Positions 10,281 through 17,859 of a DNA stretch of 64,000 nucleotides are shown piece by piece. Below the pieces are notes generated by a model. The model was not told the DNA's origin and did no database searches. It saw only the letters and a program-made list of their open reading frames with translations. Source of the DNA: Bacillus xiamenensis (GTDB taxonomy: Bacteria > Bacillota > Bacilli > Bacillales > Bacillaceae); assembly GCF_000300535.1 (NCBI RefSeq), contig NZ_AMSH01000004.1, forward strand, positions 1 to 64,000, in the 5' to 3' direction. The position numbers and the translations under genes are program-made. How positions within the stretch are numbered: position 1 is the first letter of the stretch; the number at the start of each line of letters is the position of its first letter.

Positions 10281-10307
10281 GACGGAGAAAGGACTCGAAT
10301 GGTTTTA
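10281..10307 (-). promoter_or_regulatory. ECF sigma (SigM/SigW-type) promoter of ywaC
   Basis: Minus strand TAAAAC-N17-CGTC matches the ECF pattern TGAAAC-N16/17-CGTC. It lies about 56 nt before the start codon. B. subtilis ywaC is known to be controlled by envelope-stress ECF sigma factors. Confidence 0.75.
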
Positions 10308-10319
10308 AAAAAATACATC

Positions 10320-11333
10320 TTAGCCCCGCTGTTTGTAATAAGTCAGTGCTAATGCAAGTGCCAGCACAGATCCTTTTACAATATCCATCGCGTAATAAGG
10401 GACAGACATCATCACAAGACCATTTTGCAAAATACCGATGAGCACCGCACCAATAAATGTACCAAATGCGTTTGGTTTACCTGCTCCCATGACCGAAAAA
10501 CCGATAAATGCAGCAGCAACGCCATCCATTAAATAAGGCGTACCAGCATTAATTTCTGCTGTCATGACCCTTGAAGCGAGCACGATACCACCGATTGCAG
10601 CAAATAAAGCAGACAGAAGGTATGCTGCGATTTTGTATTTGTTCACATGTATGCCAGATAATCGGGCCGCCTCTTTATTTCCACCGATGATATACATCAA
10701 TCGCCCGTGCTTTGTGTAGGTCATGAAAACATGCGCAAACAACACGATGGCCGCCATAATCATAATGATATAGGGCACCTGCCCGATTTTGCTGAAAAAG
10801 GCAGGGATGGTACCAGTTGAGAACGTGCCATCCGGCATCACCATATTTTCAGAAATGGTTGCCCCTTTCGTATAGGTTTGTGCCAGCCCTTGAATGATAA
10901 ACATCATGGCTAATGTCATGAGCATATCTGGGATCTTCATTTTGACAATCATCCAGGCATTCAGCAAGCCGACAATAAGGGAAGCCGCTAGCGCAGAAAG
11001 GATCGCAATCAGTGGGTTTTGCGAGAACCATACAAACATAGAAATCACAATCGCATTCGATAACGTTGCAACCGATCCTACGGATAAATCAAAGCCATTC
11101 ACTGCTAATGAGATGGTTAATCCCACCGCAATGATGGTCACAATGGAAATGGATCGTAAAATATTGATGATATTACCTGACTGTAAAAATGCTGGATTCG
11201 CTGTCGCAAATACAACAATCAATACGACGATTGTTAAAATGGTGCCATATTGATAAAAGAAATCAAACAGGTGAAATGTTGGCCGCTGTTTTTTGATTTG
11301 CTGAACAGGGGCTGAAATTTGTCGTTCACTCAT
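10320..11333 (-). CDS. Sugar-type ABC transporter permease (RbsC family)
   Basis: A 337-residue RbsC/BPD_transp_2 permease with eight to ten hydrophobic segments. Typical family stretches are GLTISLAVNGFDLSVGSVATLSNAI (about 75-99), GGNKEAARLSGIHVNKYKI and AEINAGTPYLMDGVAAAFIGFSVMGAGKPNAFGTF. It overlaps the ATPase gene by 4 bp (ATGA). It is the channel of the three-gene importer under the SAM riboswitch. Substrate is unknown; the riboswitch hints at methylthioribose or another SAM-derived pentose. No terminator is visible after it. Confidence 0.92.
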   Translation of the reverse strand: MSERQISAPVQQIKKQRPTFHLFDFFYQYGTILTIVVLIVVFATANPAFLQSGNIINILRSISIVTIIAVGLTISLAVNGFDLSVGSVATLSNAIVISMFVWFSQNPLIAILSALAASLIVGLLNAWMIVKMKIPDMLMTLAMMFIIQGLAQTYTKGATISENMVMPDGTFSTGTIPAFFSKIGQVPYIIMIMAAIVLFAHVFMTYTKHGRLMYIIGGNKEAARLSGIHVNKYKIAAYLLSALFAAIGGIVLASRVMTAEINAGTPYLMDGVAAAFIGFSVMGAGKPNAFGTFIGAVLIGILQNGLVMMSVPYYAMDIVKGSVLALALALTYYKQRG

Positions 11334-12826
11334 GATTGTCCTCCTGTTGAATGATATAAAAGCTCTTCTTCTGTCGTTGGTGCAGTCATTTCCCGGGCAA
11401 TGCTGCCATCGTATAGGACGTATACTCGATCTGCGATCCCTGCGATTTCCGACAGTTCACTTGAGGCATAAATAACGGATTTTCCACGGGCAGCAAGCTC
11501 TGCAATAAGAGTGAAAATGTCTTTTTTCGCTCCAACGTCTACGCCTTTGGTTGGTTCATCAAAGAGGTACACATCCGCCTCAGCCAGTAGCCATTTTCCA
11601 ATTGCAATCTTTTGCTGATTGCCGCCAGATAGATGCTTCACCTTCGCTTCCAGAGAAGGTGTTTTGACACCTAGCCGTTTGACGATTTCACTTGCTGCCT
11701 GCCTTTCCTTAGAACGATGTAAGAAGCTGAACATCCTTGCAAACGAACGGAGGCTTGCAGCTGTTAAGTTCCATCCCACGGTCTCTTCTGTGAGAATCCC
11801 TTCTTTTCTCCGCTCTTCCGGCACAAGGGCAATTCCAGCTCTCACGGCCTGATGAGGCGATTGGATGTGAATGGTTTGACCATGAAGTGCCACAGTGCCT
11901 GTCTTTTTTTCTGAAGCACCGAACAGGGCTTTGCACAGTTCCGTTTTACCAGCGCCGACTAGTCCTGCGATTCCGAGGATTTCCCCTTTTTTCACATGGA
12001 GGTGAATGTTGTTCAATTTATGCTGGTCATGCAACTCTTTCACGTCAAGCACAATCGGTGCATCCTTCAAAGGTGTACGGGGCGGGAATTGCTCCTCTAA
12101 TGGCGCACCTAACATTTCTTCAATGACCTGCTTTGGATCGGTCTCTTTGACAAGGTGTACCGCCACATCGGTTCCATTCCTCATCACAGTCAATTCATCG
12201 CAGATGTTGAAAATTTCTGGCATGCGGTGCGAGATAAAAATGATGCCCGTGCCTTTCTGTTTCAATTGCTGAATCATTGAGAATAATTTGCTTGTTTCCG
12301 CATGACTGAGTGGAGCCGTTGGTTCATCTAAAATTAAAATGCTGCATTTGATAGAAACAGCTTTGGCAATGAGCACCATCTGTTTTTCTGCCAGTGTCAA
12401 GTCACTCACAAGACGCTTCGTGGAGATGTCAATGTCCATCTCTTTTAATAGTTGAGCTGCCTTGCGGTGAAGCTCTTTCCAGCGGACAAATGGTTTTTTC
12501 TCAATCTCATGTATCATCATATTTTCACCAACACTTAAATAGGGAACGAGGGCTGTATCCACTTCTTGATGGACTGTCTGCACACCATATGAGGCCGCAT
12601 CCTTCGGTGTTTGAATCGCTGCCGCCTCGCCATTGATGTGGATGGTTCCTTCAAAATGCGAATGAGCACCAGAGAGAACCTTCATTAACGTGGACTTCCC
12701 AGCACCGTTCGCCCCAATAAGGGCATGGACCGTTCCTCTTTTTAATGTGAAATTCACTTGATCCAGCGCTTTGACCCCTGGAAATTCAATCGAAATGTTC
12801 TTCATACAAACAAGTGGCGATGTCAT
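11330..12826 (-). CDS. Sugar-type ABC transporter ATPase (RbsA family, two ABC domains)
   Basis: 498 residues with two fused ATPase domains, as in RbsA/MglA. The first has Walker A GANGAGKST (about 37-45) and Walker B LILDEPTAPLS. The second has GLVGAGKTE in place of a canonical Walker A (degenerate, normal for this family), signature LSGGNQQK and Walker B VYLFDEPTKGVD. It energises import with the adjacent permease and binding protein. AAGGAGG-type site precedes the ATG. It is separated from the binding-protein gene by a hairpin. Ribose is possible, but no rbsK or rbsD is nearby. Confidence 0.93.
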   Translation of the reverse strand: MTSPLVCMKNISIEFPGVKALDQVNFTLKRGTVHALIGANGAGKSTLMKVLSGAHSHFEGTIHINGEAAAIQTPKDAASYGVQTVHQEVDTALVPYLSVGENMMIHEIEKKPFVRWKELHRKAAQLLKEMDIDISTKRLVSDLTLAEKQMVLIAKAVSIKCSILILDEPTAPLSHAETSKLFSMIQQLKQKGTGIIFISHRMPEIFNICDELTVMRNGTDVAVHLVKETDPKQVIEEMLGAPLEEQFPPRTPLKDAPIVLDVKELHDQHKLNNIHLHVKKGEILGIAGLVGAGKTELCKALFGASEKKTGTVALHGQTIHIQSPHQAVRAGIALVPEERRKEGILTEETVGWNLTAASLRSFARMFSFLHRSKERQAASEIVKRLGVKTPSLEAKVKHLSGGNQQKIAIGKWLLAEADVYLFDEPTKGVDVGAKKDIFTLIAELAARGKSVIYASSELSEIAGIADRVYVLYDGSIAREMTAPTTEEELLYHSTGGQS

Positions 12827-12868
12827 AGGTGTCCTCCTTCTCTACTGATCGTCATTTGAAAAACGAAA

Positions 12869-12890
12869 CACCCTCTATTGAAAGAGAGTG
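12869..12890 (-). terminator. Intra-operon hairpin after the binding-protein gene
   Basis: Minus strand CACTCTCT-TTCAAT-AGAGGGTG is followed by TTTCGTTTTT. It lies between the binding-protein stop codon and the ATPase start. It probably reduces read-through so that binding protein exceeds the other subunits. Confidence 0.6.
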
Positions 12891-12898
12891 CACGCGGG

Positions 12899-14017
12899 TT
12901 ATTTTGCATAATGCTTCTTCAAGGTCTTCATCCAATCTTCTTCAAAGGCAGTCGATGAACCGAACCCTTTTACTTCCTCTGCAAGATTGACCATATTGAT
13001 GGCCTTTCCTGCTTGTTGAAGTTGCTTTTGTGAAATGAGGGAGGCCTCAAGGTCATAGGAAGATGGCGTTTTCTCGCCAGCTATTTTCTTCGCAAGAATC
13101 CTCACGTCGACTGCCCCGATGAGCTTCGGATCGACCGCTGCTGTGTACTTCCACGGACTGTTTTCCGAAGTCATTTCTTGCAGATCGGCATTAGACACAT
13201 CAATACCGTAAATTTTCACTTCTGTTCTTCCTGCTTCCTTTAAAGCTCTTGCCGCACCGATGGCAAATGCATCCCATGTGGCAAAAATCGCATCAAGCTT
13301 GCCCTTTGGATACTTATTCAGCATCGCCGCTACTGCATTTTGTGTTTGAACAGACGTATCAGAGGAAGCAACGCCAAATCGGTCAAGCTCCTTGATCCCT
13401 GTATGTTGTTTGAGCGTTTCTTGGTACACCTTGTTTCGTCTCACCATCGGCGGGAACCCGTCTACCCAAAGGTACGCAATGTTTGCTTTTCCTTTAAAAT
13501 CAGCCACGAGCGCGTCTAATGATTTTTTCGCTAATTGTTCATCATCTTGAGATGTCACGGTGACTCCTTTGATGTCCTTTAGCTTCGGGTTCGAATCAAA
13601 CGCCACAACTGGGATGCCTTTCGCTGTGATCTTTTTCACATCAGCGACTGTCGCCTCATCATCCCCATGCGAGATGATAAAGCCATCATAGTTTTCTTCT
13701 AGTGCCTGAGAAATGGCATCATGGAACTTTGCTGTATCACCATTTGCCGTGTAGACGTCCACTGTAAAGCCCAGCGCTTCACCTTCTGCCTTTGTCCCTG
13801 CTAAAAATTGAGCCGTATGATCGTCCCCGCCAATTTTACGGATGACTTTAATTTTTGCTCCCTGCCCCTTTGCAAAGCGCTTCGGTACATTGTCAAAGGA
13901 TACCTTTTCGTTTGCATTGGCTTTTGAGCCTGCGCTCGATCCCGTACCGCAGCCAGATAATAGAACTGTCAGGATCGTCAATAATACAAGGGATGATGTC
14001 CAATATTTACGTTTCAT
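12899..14017 (-). CDS. Sugar-type substrate-binding lipoprotein under SAM riboswitch
   Basis: A 372-residue periplasmic-binding-protein type 1 (RbsB/LacI-like) lipoprotein. The signal peptide ends LLSGC. The body shows the sugar-binding layout: SQALEENYDGFIISHGDDEA, GIPVVAFDSNPK, NAVAAMLNKYPKGKLDAIFATWDAFAIGA and KIYGIDVSN. ATG at 14017 follows GGAGG by 7 nt; the open frame extends 11 codons upstream without a site. It is the first gene after the SAM riboswitch, so it is repressed when SAM is plentiful. This fits salvage of a SAM-derived sugar such as S-methyl-5-thioribose better than ribose. That assignment is inference. Confidence 0.88.
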   Translation of the reverse strand: MKRKYWTSSLVLLTILTVLLSGCGTGSSAGSKANANEKVSFDNVPKRFAKGQGAKIKVIRKIGGDDHTAQFLAGTKAEGEALGFTVDVYTANGDTAKFHDAISQALEENYDGFIISHGDDEATVADVKKITAKGIPVVAFDSNPKLKDIKGVTVTSQDDEQLAKKSLDALVADFKGKANIAYLWVDGFPPMVRRNKVYQETLKQHTGIKELDRFGVASSDTSVQTQNAVAAMLNKYPKGKLDAIFATWDAFAIGAARALKEAGRTEVKIYGIDVSNADLQEMTSENSPWKYTAAVDPKLIGAVDVRILAKKIAGEKTPSSYDLEASLISQKQLQQAGKAINMVNLAEEVKGFGSSTAFEEDWMKTLKKHYAK

Positions 14018-14112
14018 TGTTGTTCCTCCTTCAATTATTTTAGTTTTCACATCAGAAAACTAGGGTAAAAAGTGGGAAAATGCCTGTCAACCAATCATTT
14101 GTTTCTTCAAAA

Positions 14113-14298
14113 GAAACAAAAAAGCCTCTCTTGTAAAGAGAGGCTTGATCACCGTTGCATGAAACATGTATCGGGAAGTCTTCCTCTCTTATCTGTCAAA
14201 GCTGTAACAGCTTTGCAGGAATTAGCACCAATTTCTTGAATAATAGAAACGGTTGCCGGGCGTCATAGGGCCAGTCCCTCTGCCTCTCTTGATAAGAG
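14113..14298 (-). ncRNA. SAM-I (S-box) riboswitch with terminator
   Basis: Minus strand: P1 arms CTTATC (near 14296) and GATAAG (near 14188) enclose AGAGGGACTGGCCC, GATGACGCCCGGCAACC-type core (CTATGACGCCCGGCAACC) and GGTGCTAATTCCTGC. These are the invariant S-box blocks. A terminator AAGCCTCTCTT-TAC-AAGAGAGGCTT plus T-tract follows at 14113-14146. The AAGAGAGG of the P1 3' side can alternatively pair with CCTCTCTT to form the antiterminator. High SAM should stop transcription before the ABC transporter. Confidence 0.95.
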
Positions 14299-14337
14299 AT
14301 GTGTTATGAAGTTTGTTTTAGTTGAAATGTCTTCTTA

Positions 14338-14366
14338 ACTTTAATGTGATGTTCCATCATTGTCAA
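14338..14366 (-). promoter_or_regulatory. Sigma-A promoter of the SAM-riboswitch transcript
   Basis: Minus strand TTGACA-N17-TAAAGT, about 40 nt before the riboswitch P1 helix. The -35 is perfect and the -10 matches four of six bases. Confidence 0.65.
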
Positions 14367-14420
14367 TCATTTTTTGAATATTTTAAATTTGATATCGTGA
14401 TCAAAAAGAAATCGAATGAT

Positions 14421-14450
14421 AAAAAAACCTGATAGTCAATGACTATCAGG
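14421..14450 (-). terminator. Terminator of the PepSY-repeat gene
   Basis: CCTGATAGTCA-T-TGACTATCAGG on the minus strand is followed by a run of seven T. It lies about 75 nt after the stop codon of the PepSY-repeat protein. Confidence 0.85.
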
Positions 14451-14523
14451 AGCAAGATTTGCGTGTTTTTAGGTAGTTTTGGAATTGTCATGAACAAGAA
14501 ATGAAATGTGCCGAAATATTAGA

Positions 14524-15432
14524 TTATGAACAGACTTTCCCTGTATTTGCATTGATTTTTACTGTTTTCTCTTGTTGAGCTTGATCAGTTACTTTTATGA
14601 CATAAACTGGCACATTGCCTTCTTTCTTTAATTGCATATCTTTGACTACGCCTGTGCAATTTTTTAAGGCAATCTCTTTAGCATGTTGTTTTGTAATTCC
14701 CTCTGCTTTTGCAGACACTTTTTGTTTCATTACTTGACCCTTTTCACAATTGATATGATACGTGTAAGCTTTTCCATCCTCACCCAATACTTTTATCACA
14801 TAAACATATTCATCTGTATCCTTTTTTAATTGTACCGATTGAATAGCACCTTTTGTTTTAGAAAGTGCAATCGTTTCTGCTTTTGATTTCGAAATACTGA
14901 TCGTTTGACTGCCAGTTTGGTGTGAGATTACCTTTCCATTTTGACAGTTGATTTTTTCAACATGTTGTTTACCATCGTCACCTAGTAGCTTAATGACGTA
15001 AACATAGGTCTGATCCTCTTTTTGCATTTCTAATGACTGAATGACACCTGAGCAATTTTTCAAAGCAATCTTTTGAGCGGTTTGCTTGTTAATTGCTTTT
15101 TCTTTTTTTGCTGTTTCGTGCTTGATGATTTTTCCTGTATGACAATTGACTTTCAGCGTATGCTGTTTACCATCTTCTCCAAGAACTTTAACCACATAGA
15201 CTGTTACTGACTTTTCAGTTTTTACAGTAGTCGATTGAATGACACCTGAACAATTTTTCAAAGCCACTTTTTTCGCAGTGGCTTCTGTTACAGCCGTTTG
15301 TTCTTGCTTGGTCGTTTGTTGGACAACGTCACCCTCCTTATGCAATACAGCAGCATGTGCCGATGTTAATGAGCTAATTGAAATAATTGTTCCTAAAGCA
15401 GCTCCTGATAATACTTTAAATGGTCCTTTCAT
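14524..15432 (-). CDS. Secreted four-repeat PepSY-like protein with conserved cysteines
   Basis: 302 residues. A signal peptide (KVLSGAALGTIISISS, ending SAHA) leads to four tandem units of about 62-66 residues. Each has the pattern A-x-x-IALKN-C-SGVIQS, then a YVYVIKVLGEDGK core, then KINC-x-x-GKVI, resembling the PepSY fold (cf. YkoI/YkoJ of B. subtilis). Units 1 and 2 have two cysteines each, unit 3 one, unit 4 one plus a C-terminal VCS. Cysteines are rare in exported Bacillus proteins and suggest disulfides or metal binding. ATG at 15432 follows GAGGAGG by 9 nt. Divergent from, and sharing phased repeats with, the adjacent two-component system. Function unknown. Confidence 0.85.
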   Translation of the reverse strand: MKGPFKVLSGAALGTIISISSLTSAHAAVLHKEGDVVQQTTKQEQTAVTEATAKKVALKNCSGVIQSTTVKTEKSVTVYVVKVLGEDGKQHTLKVNCHTGKIIKHETAKKEKAINKQTAQKIALKNCSGVIQSLEMQKEDQTYVYVIKLLGDDGKQHVEKINCQNGKVISHQTGSQTISISKSKAETIALSKTKGAIQSVQLKKDTDEYVYVIKVLGEDGKAYTYHINCEKGQVMKQKVSAKAEGITKQHAKEIALKNCTGVVKDMQLKKEGNVPVYVIKVTDQAQQEKTVKINANTGKVCS

Positions 15433-15497
15433 AATGAAATGCCTCCTCAAATTTACTGTTGAGCTTCTCCCAACACTAGCGATTCTACACCCTCAAC

Positions 15498-15536
15498 CTG
15501 AAAAGGACTTTAAGGCCACCTGAAAATAAGCTGAAA
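15498..15536 (-). promoter_or_regulatory. Phased CTGAAA operator array on the PepSY-gene side
   Basis: CTGAAA (plus strand) occurs at 15498, 15520 and 15531, i.e. spaced 22 and 11 bp, with a degenerate copy near 15509. Read on the minus strand this is TTTCAG in the direction of the PepSY gene, 66 nt before its start codon. One-helical-turn direct repeats are the usual binding pattern of OmpR-family regulators. Confidence 0.7.
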
Positions 15537-15638
15537 ACTGATAAATATCTTATTTTGGTTGTGACATTCTTTGATATAAAGGGATATTTTTGCTCATTTG
15601 AAGCATGGAAAAAATAGCATATCTTTCATTCAACTCAT

Positions 15639-15666
15639 TTTCAGCTGTTTTTCAGGATACTTTCAG
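15639..15666 (+). promoter_or_regulatory. Phased TTTCAG operator array on the two-component-system side
   Basis: TTTCAG occurs at 15639, 15650 and 15661, exactly 11 bp apart, about 50 nt before the response-regulator start codon. It mirrors the CTGAAA array of the divergent gene. This suggests autoregulation by the regulator encoded here. Confidence 0.72.
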
Positions 15667-15715
15667 CTAAACACAAAATAATAACGGTATGAGCTTTTTG
15701 GAAGGAGTCATGATC

Positions 15716-16396
15716 ATGAAGTATCAGCATATTAAATTACTTGTAGTCGATGACGAACCAGCCATTGTCGACTTTTTAACATTGGGGCTCGAAAACGAAG
15801 GTTTTCAAGTTAAAACTGCCACTGATGGTCTATCCGCTTTAAACATAGTCAAAACGTATCAACCACACATATGCATTTTGGATGTGATGATGCCAGGTAT
15901 GGATGGCTATGAAGTATGTAAATTGATGAAGAAGGTTTGTCAAATCTCAATTATTATGCTTACTGCAAAAGATGAAGTCGAATACCGAATCAAAGGTTTG
16001 TGTGGCGGAGCAGATGATTATATGATGAAGCCATTTAGCTTTGATGAGCTTCTTGCAAGAATTCAAGCGAGACTGCGCAATCAATTTCCTTACTTATTAA
16101 GTGATTTATCTATTGGCCCTTTTCAAGTTGATGACAGAAGAAAGGAAATTCGCTTCAACCAAAAGGTATTAAAGCTCTCTGCCACGGAGTATGAGCTGTT
16201 AAAGTTATTCATTGTCAATCATGGTATTGTATTGAGCAAATCAACCATTTTAGAAAAGGTTTGGGGCTATGATTTTAATGGGGAGGACAATATTGTCGAA
16301 GTTTATATCCGTGCTTTACGAGATAAAATTGGTGACAAGGAACACAAAATGATACGTACGCTTAGGAGTACAGGCTATAGATTGGATATTCAATGA
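15716..16396 (+). CDS. OmpR-family response regulator (YkoG-like)
   Basis: 226 residues. The receiver domain has acidic pair DDE (VVDDEPAIV), phospho-acceptor Asp in CILDVMMPGMDGYE (about 56), Thr in MLTAKDE and Lys in MKPFSFDE. The winged-helix DNA-binding domain ends VYIRALRDKIGD and MIRTLRSTGYRLD. ATG at 15716 is 8 nt after AAGGAG; an upstream frame start at 15689 has no site. The stop overlaps the kinase gene start by 4 bp. It likely binds the 11-bp-phased TTTCAG arrays upstream of itself and of the PepSY gene. Confidence 0.94.
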   Translation: MKYQHIKLLVVDDEPAIVDFLTLGLENEGFQVKTATDGLSALNIVKTYQPHICILDVMMPGMDGYEVCKLMKKVCQISIIMLTAKDEVEYRIKGLCGGADDYMMKPFSFDELLARIQARLRNQFPYLLSDLSIGPFQVDDRRKEIRFNQKVLKLSATEYELLKLFIVNHGIVLSKSTILEKVWGYDFNGEDNIVEVYIRALRDKIGDKEHKMIRTLRSTGYRLDIQ

Positions 16397-17844
16397 GCAT
16401 GCGAATTCGGTCATTACGTATTCAGCTATTGTTAGGTTCTTTTCTCATTCTTTTCTTCCTACTTGTTGCCATTGGTTATTTTCAGTTTATCTTTATGAAG
16501 CAGTTTTTATATGAAAACAAAGCTCTCAGCCTACAAAGTCATATTTTGTCCGTCCCTGGGGAAACTTGGCTTGAACATAGCGAACCCTCTGCATTAGAAA
16601 AATCAAACATCCCAAATGTTTTCTTTCCAGGAGTGAGTGTCGCCTTTGTCTCTACTGATGAAAAAGTAACCGTTTTGTCCAAAGATCCTCATGCAGGGTC
16701 TGTCCCAACATTAAAAAAGGAAACATACCGTCACTTTCTTCAACCGAAAAAAAGACTTAATTTTAAACTGTTAAATGAACATTCAGGACAAGAAATTCTT
16801 GTCGTTGTTGAACCCATCCGTATAGATGGAAAAGTAGTCGGTGCAATTCAAATGAGCTCCTTTACAGTGGGTCTCACAGATATTCTTTATAAGCAGATGA
16901 AAAACTATGCCCTCATATCATTTATGGCTTTGTTCATCGGATTTACTATCCTTTATTTTGTATTGTCTATCGCACTGAAACCCTTATTTTCAGTCATTCG
17001 CTTGATGAAACAAATTGATGCCAATAATTTACACCAGCAACTCCCTTCATTTCCTAGGCAATATGAGATTCATGTTCTTTCCGTTTCATTAAATGCTATG
17101 CTGAAACGAATTGAAGAAGCATTTGACGCGGAACGGAGAGCAAAAGAACGAATGAGACATTTCATTTCTGATGCTTCTCATGAACTCAGAACACCACTAA
17201 CATCCATTCGGGGGTTTTTAGAAGTGCTATTACGGGGAGCTGCCACCACACCAAAACAATTGGACTTGTCTTTAAGAAATATGCATACTGAATTAACCCG
17301 TATTCAGCGTCTTGTGGAAGATTTATTAACACTTGCTAAACTAGATAAAGCGCCTACTCTCCAAAAAGAACCTGTCTATTTAGATCAATTATTACAAGAG
17401 ATGAAACATCAGCTTGACCTTTTGGCAGGGGGCGGACATGTGATGTATCATGTTGAGAGTGGCGTATTCACCTGCGTGGATATTGATAAGATCAAACAAG
17501 TCATTCTCAATTTGTTTATGAATGCCGTTCAGCATACCAATCATACCAACAGAATCATTCAAATGAAGTTATACCAAAATGAAACACATATTGTGTTATC
17601 TGTTCAAGATAACGGAAGTGGTATTGATAAAGAAAAAATCCCTTTTGTTTTTAATCGCTTTTACCGAGAAGAAAACTCCCGTTCTAGAAGGTTTGGTGGG
17701 GCAGGATTAGGTTTATCTATTTCCAAATCCATCCTCTCATTACATGGTGGTGATCTGACTGTCCAAAGTGTCAAAGGGGAAGGAAGTATATTTTCAATGC
17801 TCCTGCCCTTACAATCCGAATGCAATAAAACCCCAAAATCTTAA
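16393..17844 (+). CDS. Sensor histidine kinase (YkoH-like)
   Basis: 483 residues in the cytoplasmic membrane. A first membrane segment (about 10-35) and a second (about 173-197) bracket an extracellular sensor loop of some 135 residues. HAMP follows, then H-box SDASHELRTPLTSIRG, N-box NLFMNAVQHTNH, G1 VQDNGSGID, F-box and G2 GGAGLGLSIS. It phosphorylates the regulator encoded upstream. Its outer domain may sense the secreted PepSY-repeat protein or the condition that protein deals with; this is inference. Its last codons form one arm of the terminator shared with the converging lyase gene. Confidence 0.94.
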   Translation: MSMRIRSLRIQLLLGSFLILFFLLVAIGYFQFIFMKQFLYENKALSLQSHILSVPGETWLEHSEPSALEKSNIPNVFFPGVSVAFVSTDEKVTVLSKDPHAGSVPTLKKETYRHFLQPKKRLNFKLLNEHSGQEILVVVEPIRIDGKVVGAIQMSSFTVGLTDILYKQMKNYALISFMALFIGFTILYFVLSIALKPLFSVIRLMKQIDANNLHQQLPSFPRQYEIHVLSVSLNAMLKRIEEAFDAERRAKERMRHFISDASHELRTPLTSIRGFLEVLLRGAATTPKQLDLSLRNMHTELTRIQRLVEDLLTLAKLDKAPTLQKEPVYLDQLLQEMKHQLDLLAGGGHVMYHVESGVFTCVDIDKIKQVILNLFMNAVQHTNHTNRIIQMKLYQNETHIVLSVQDNGSGIDKEKIPFVFNRFYREENSRSRRFGGAGLGLSISKSILSLHGGDLTVQSVKGEGSIFSMLLPLQSECNKTPKS

Positions 17845-17859
17845 TGATTTTGGGGTTTT
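17827..17859. terminator. Bidirectional terminator holding both stop codons
   Basis: AAAACCCCAAAATC and GATTTTGGGGTTTT form a 14-bp stem around TTAAT. The kinase stop (17842-17844) and the lyase stop (17841-17843, minus) both lie in the loop, so each arm codes for the last residues of one gene. Confidence 0.88.

Noticed and set aside
12899-14017. Ribose transporter (rbs operon) as an identity
   Set aside because: rbsK, rbsD and rbsR are missing and the SAM riboswitch does not fit ribose control.
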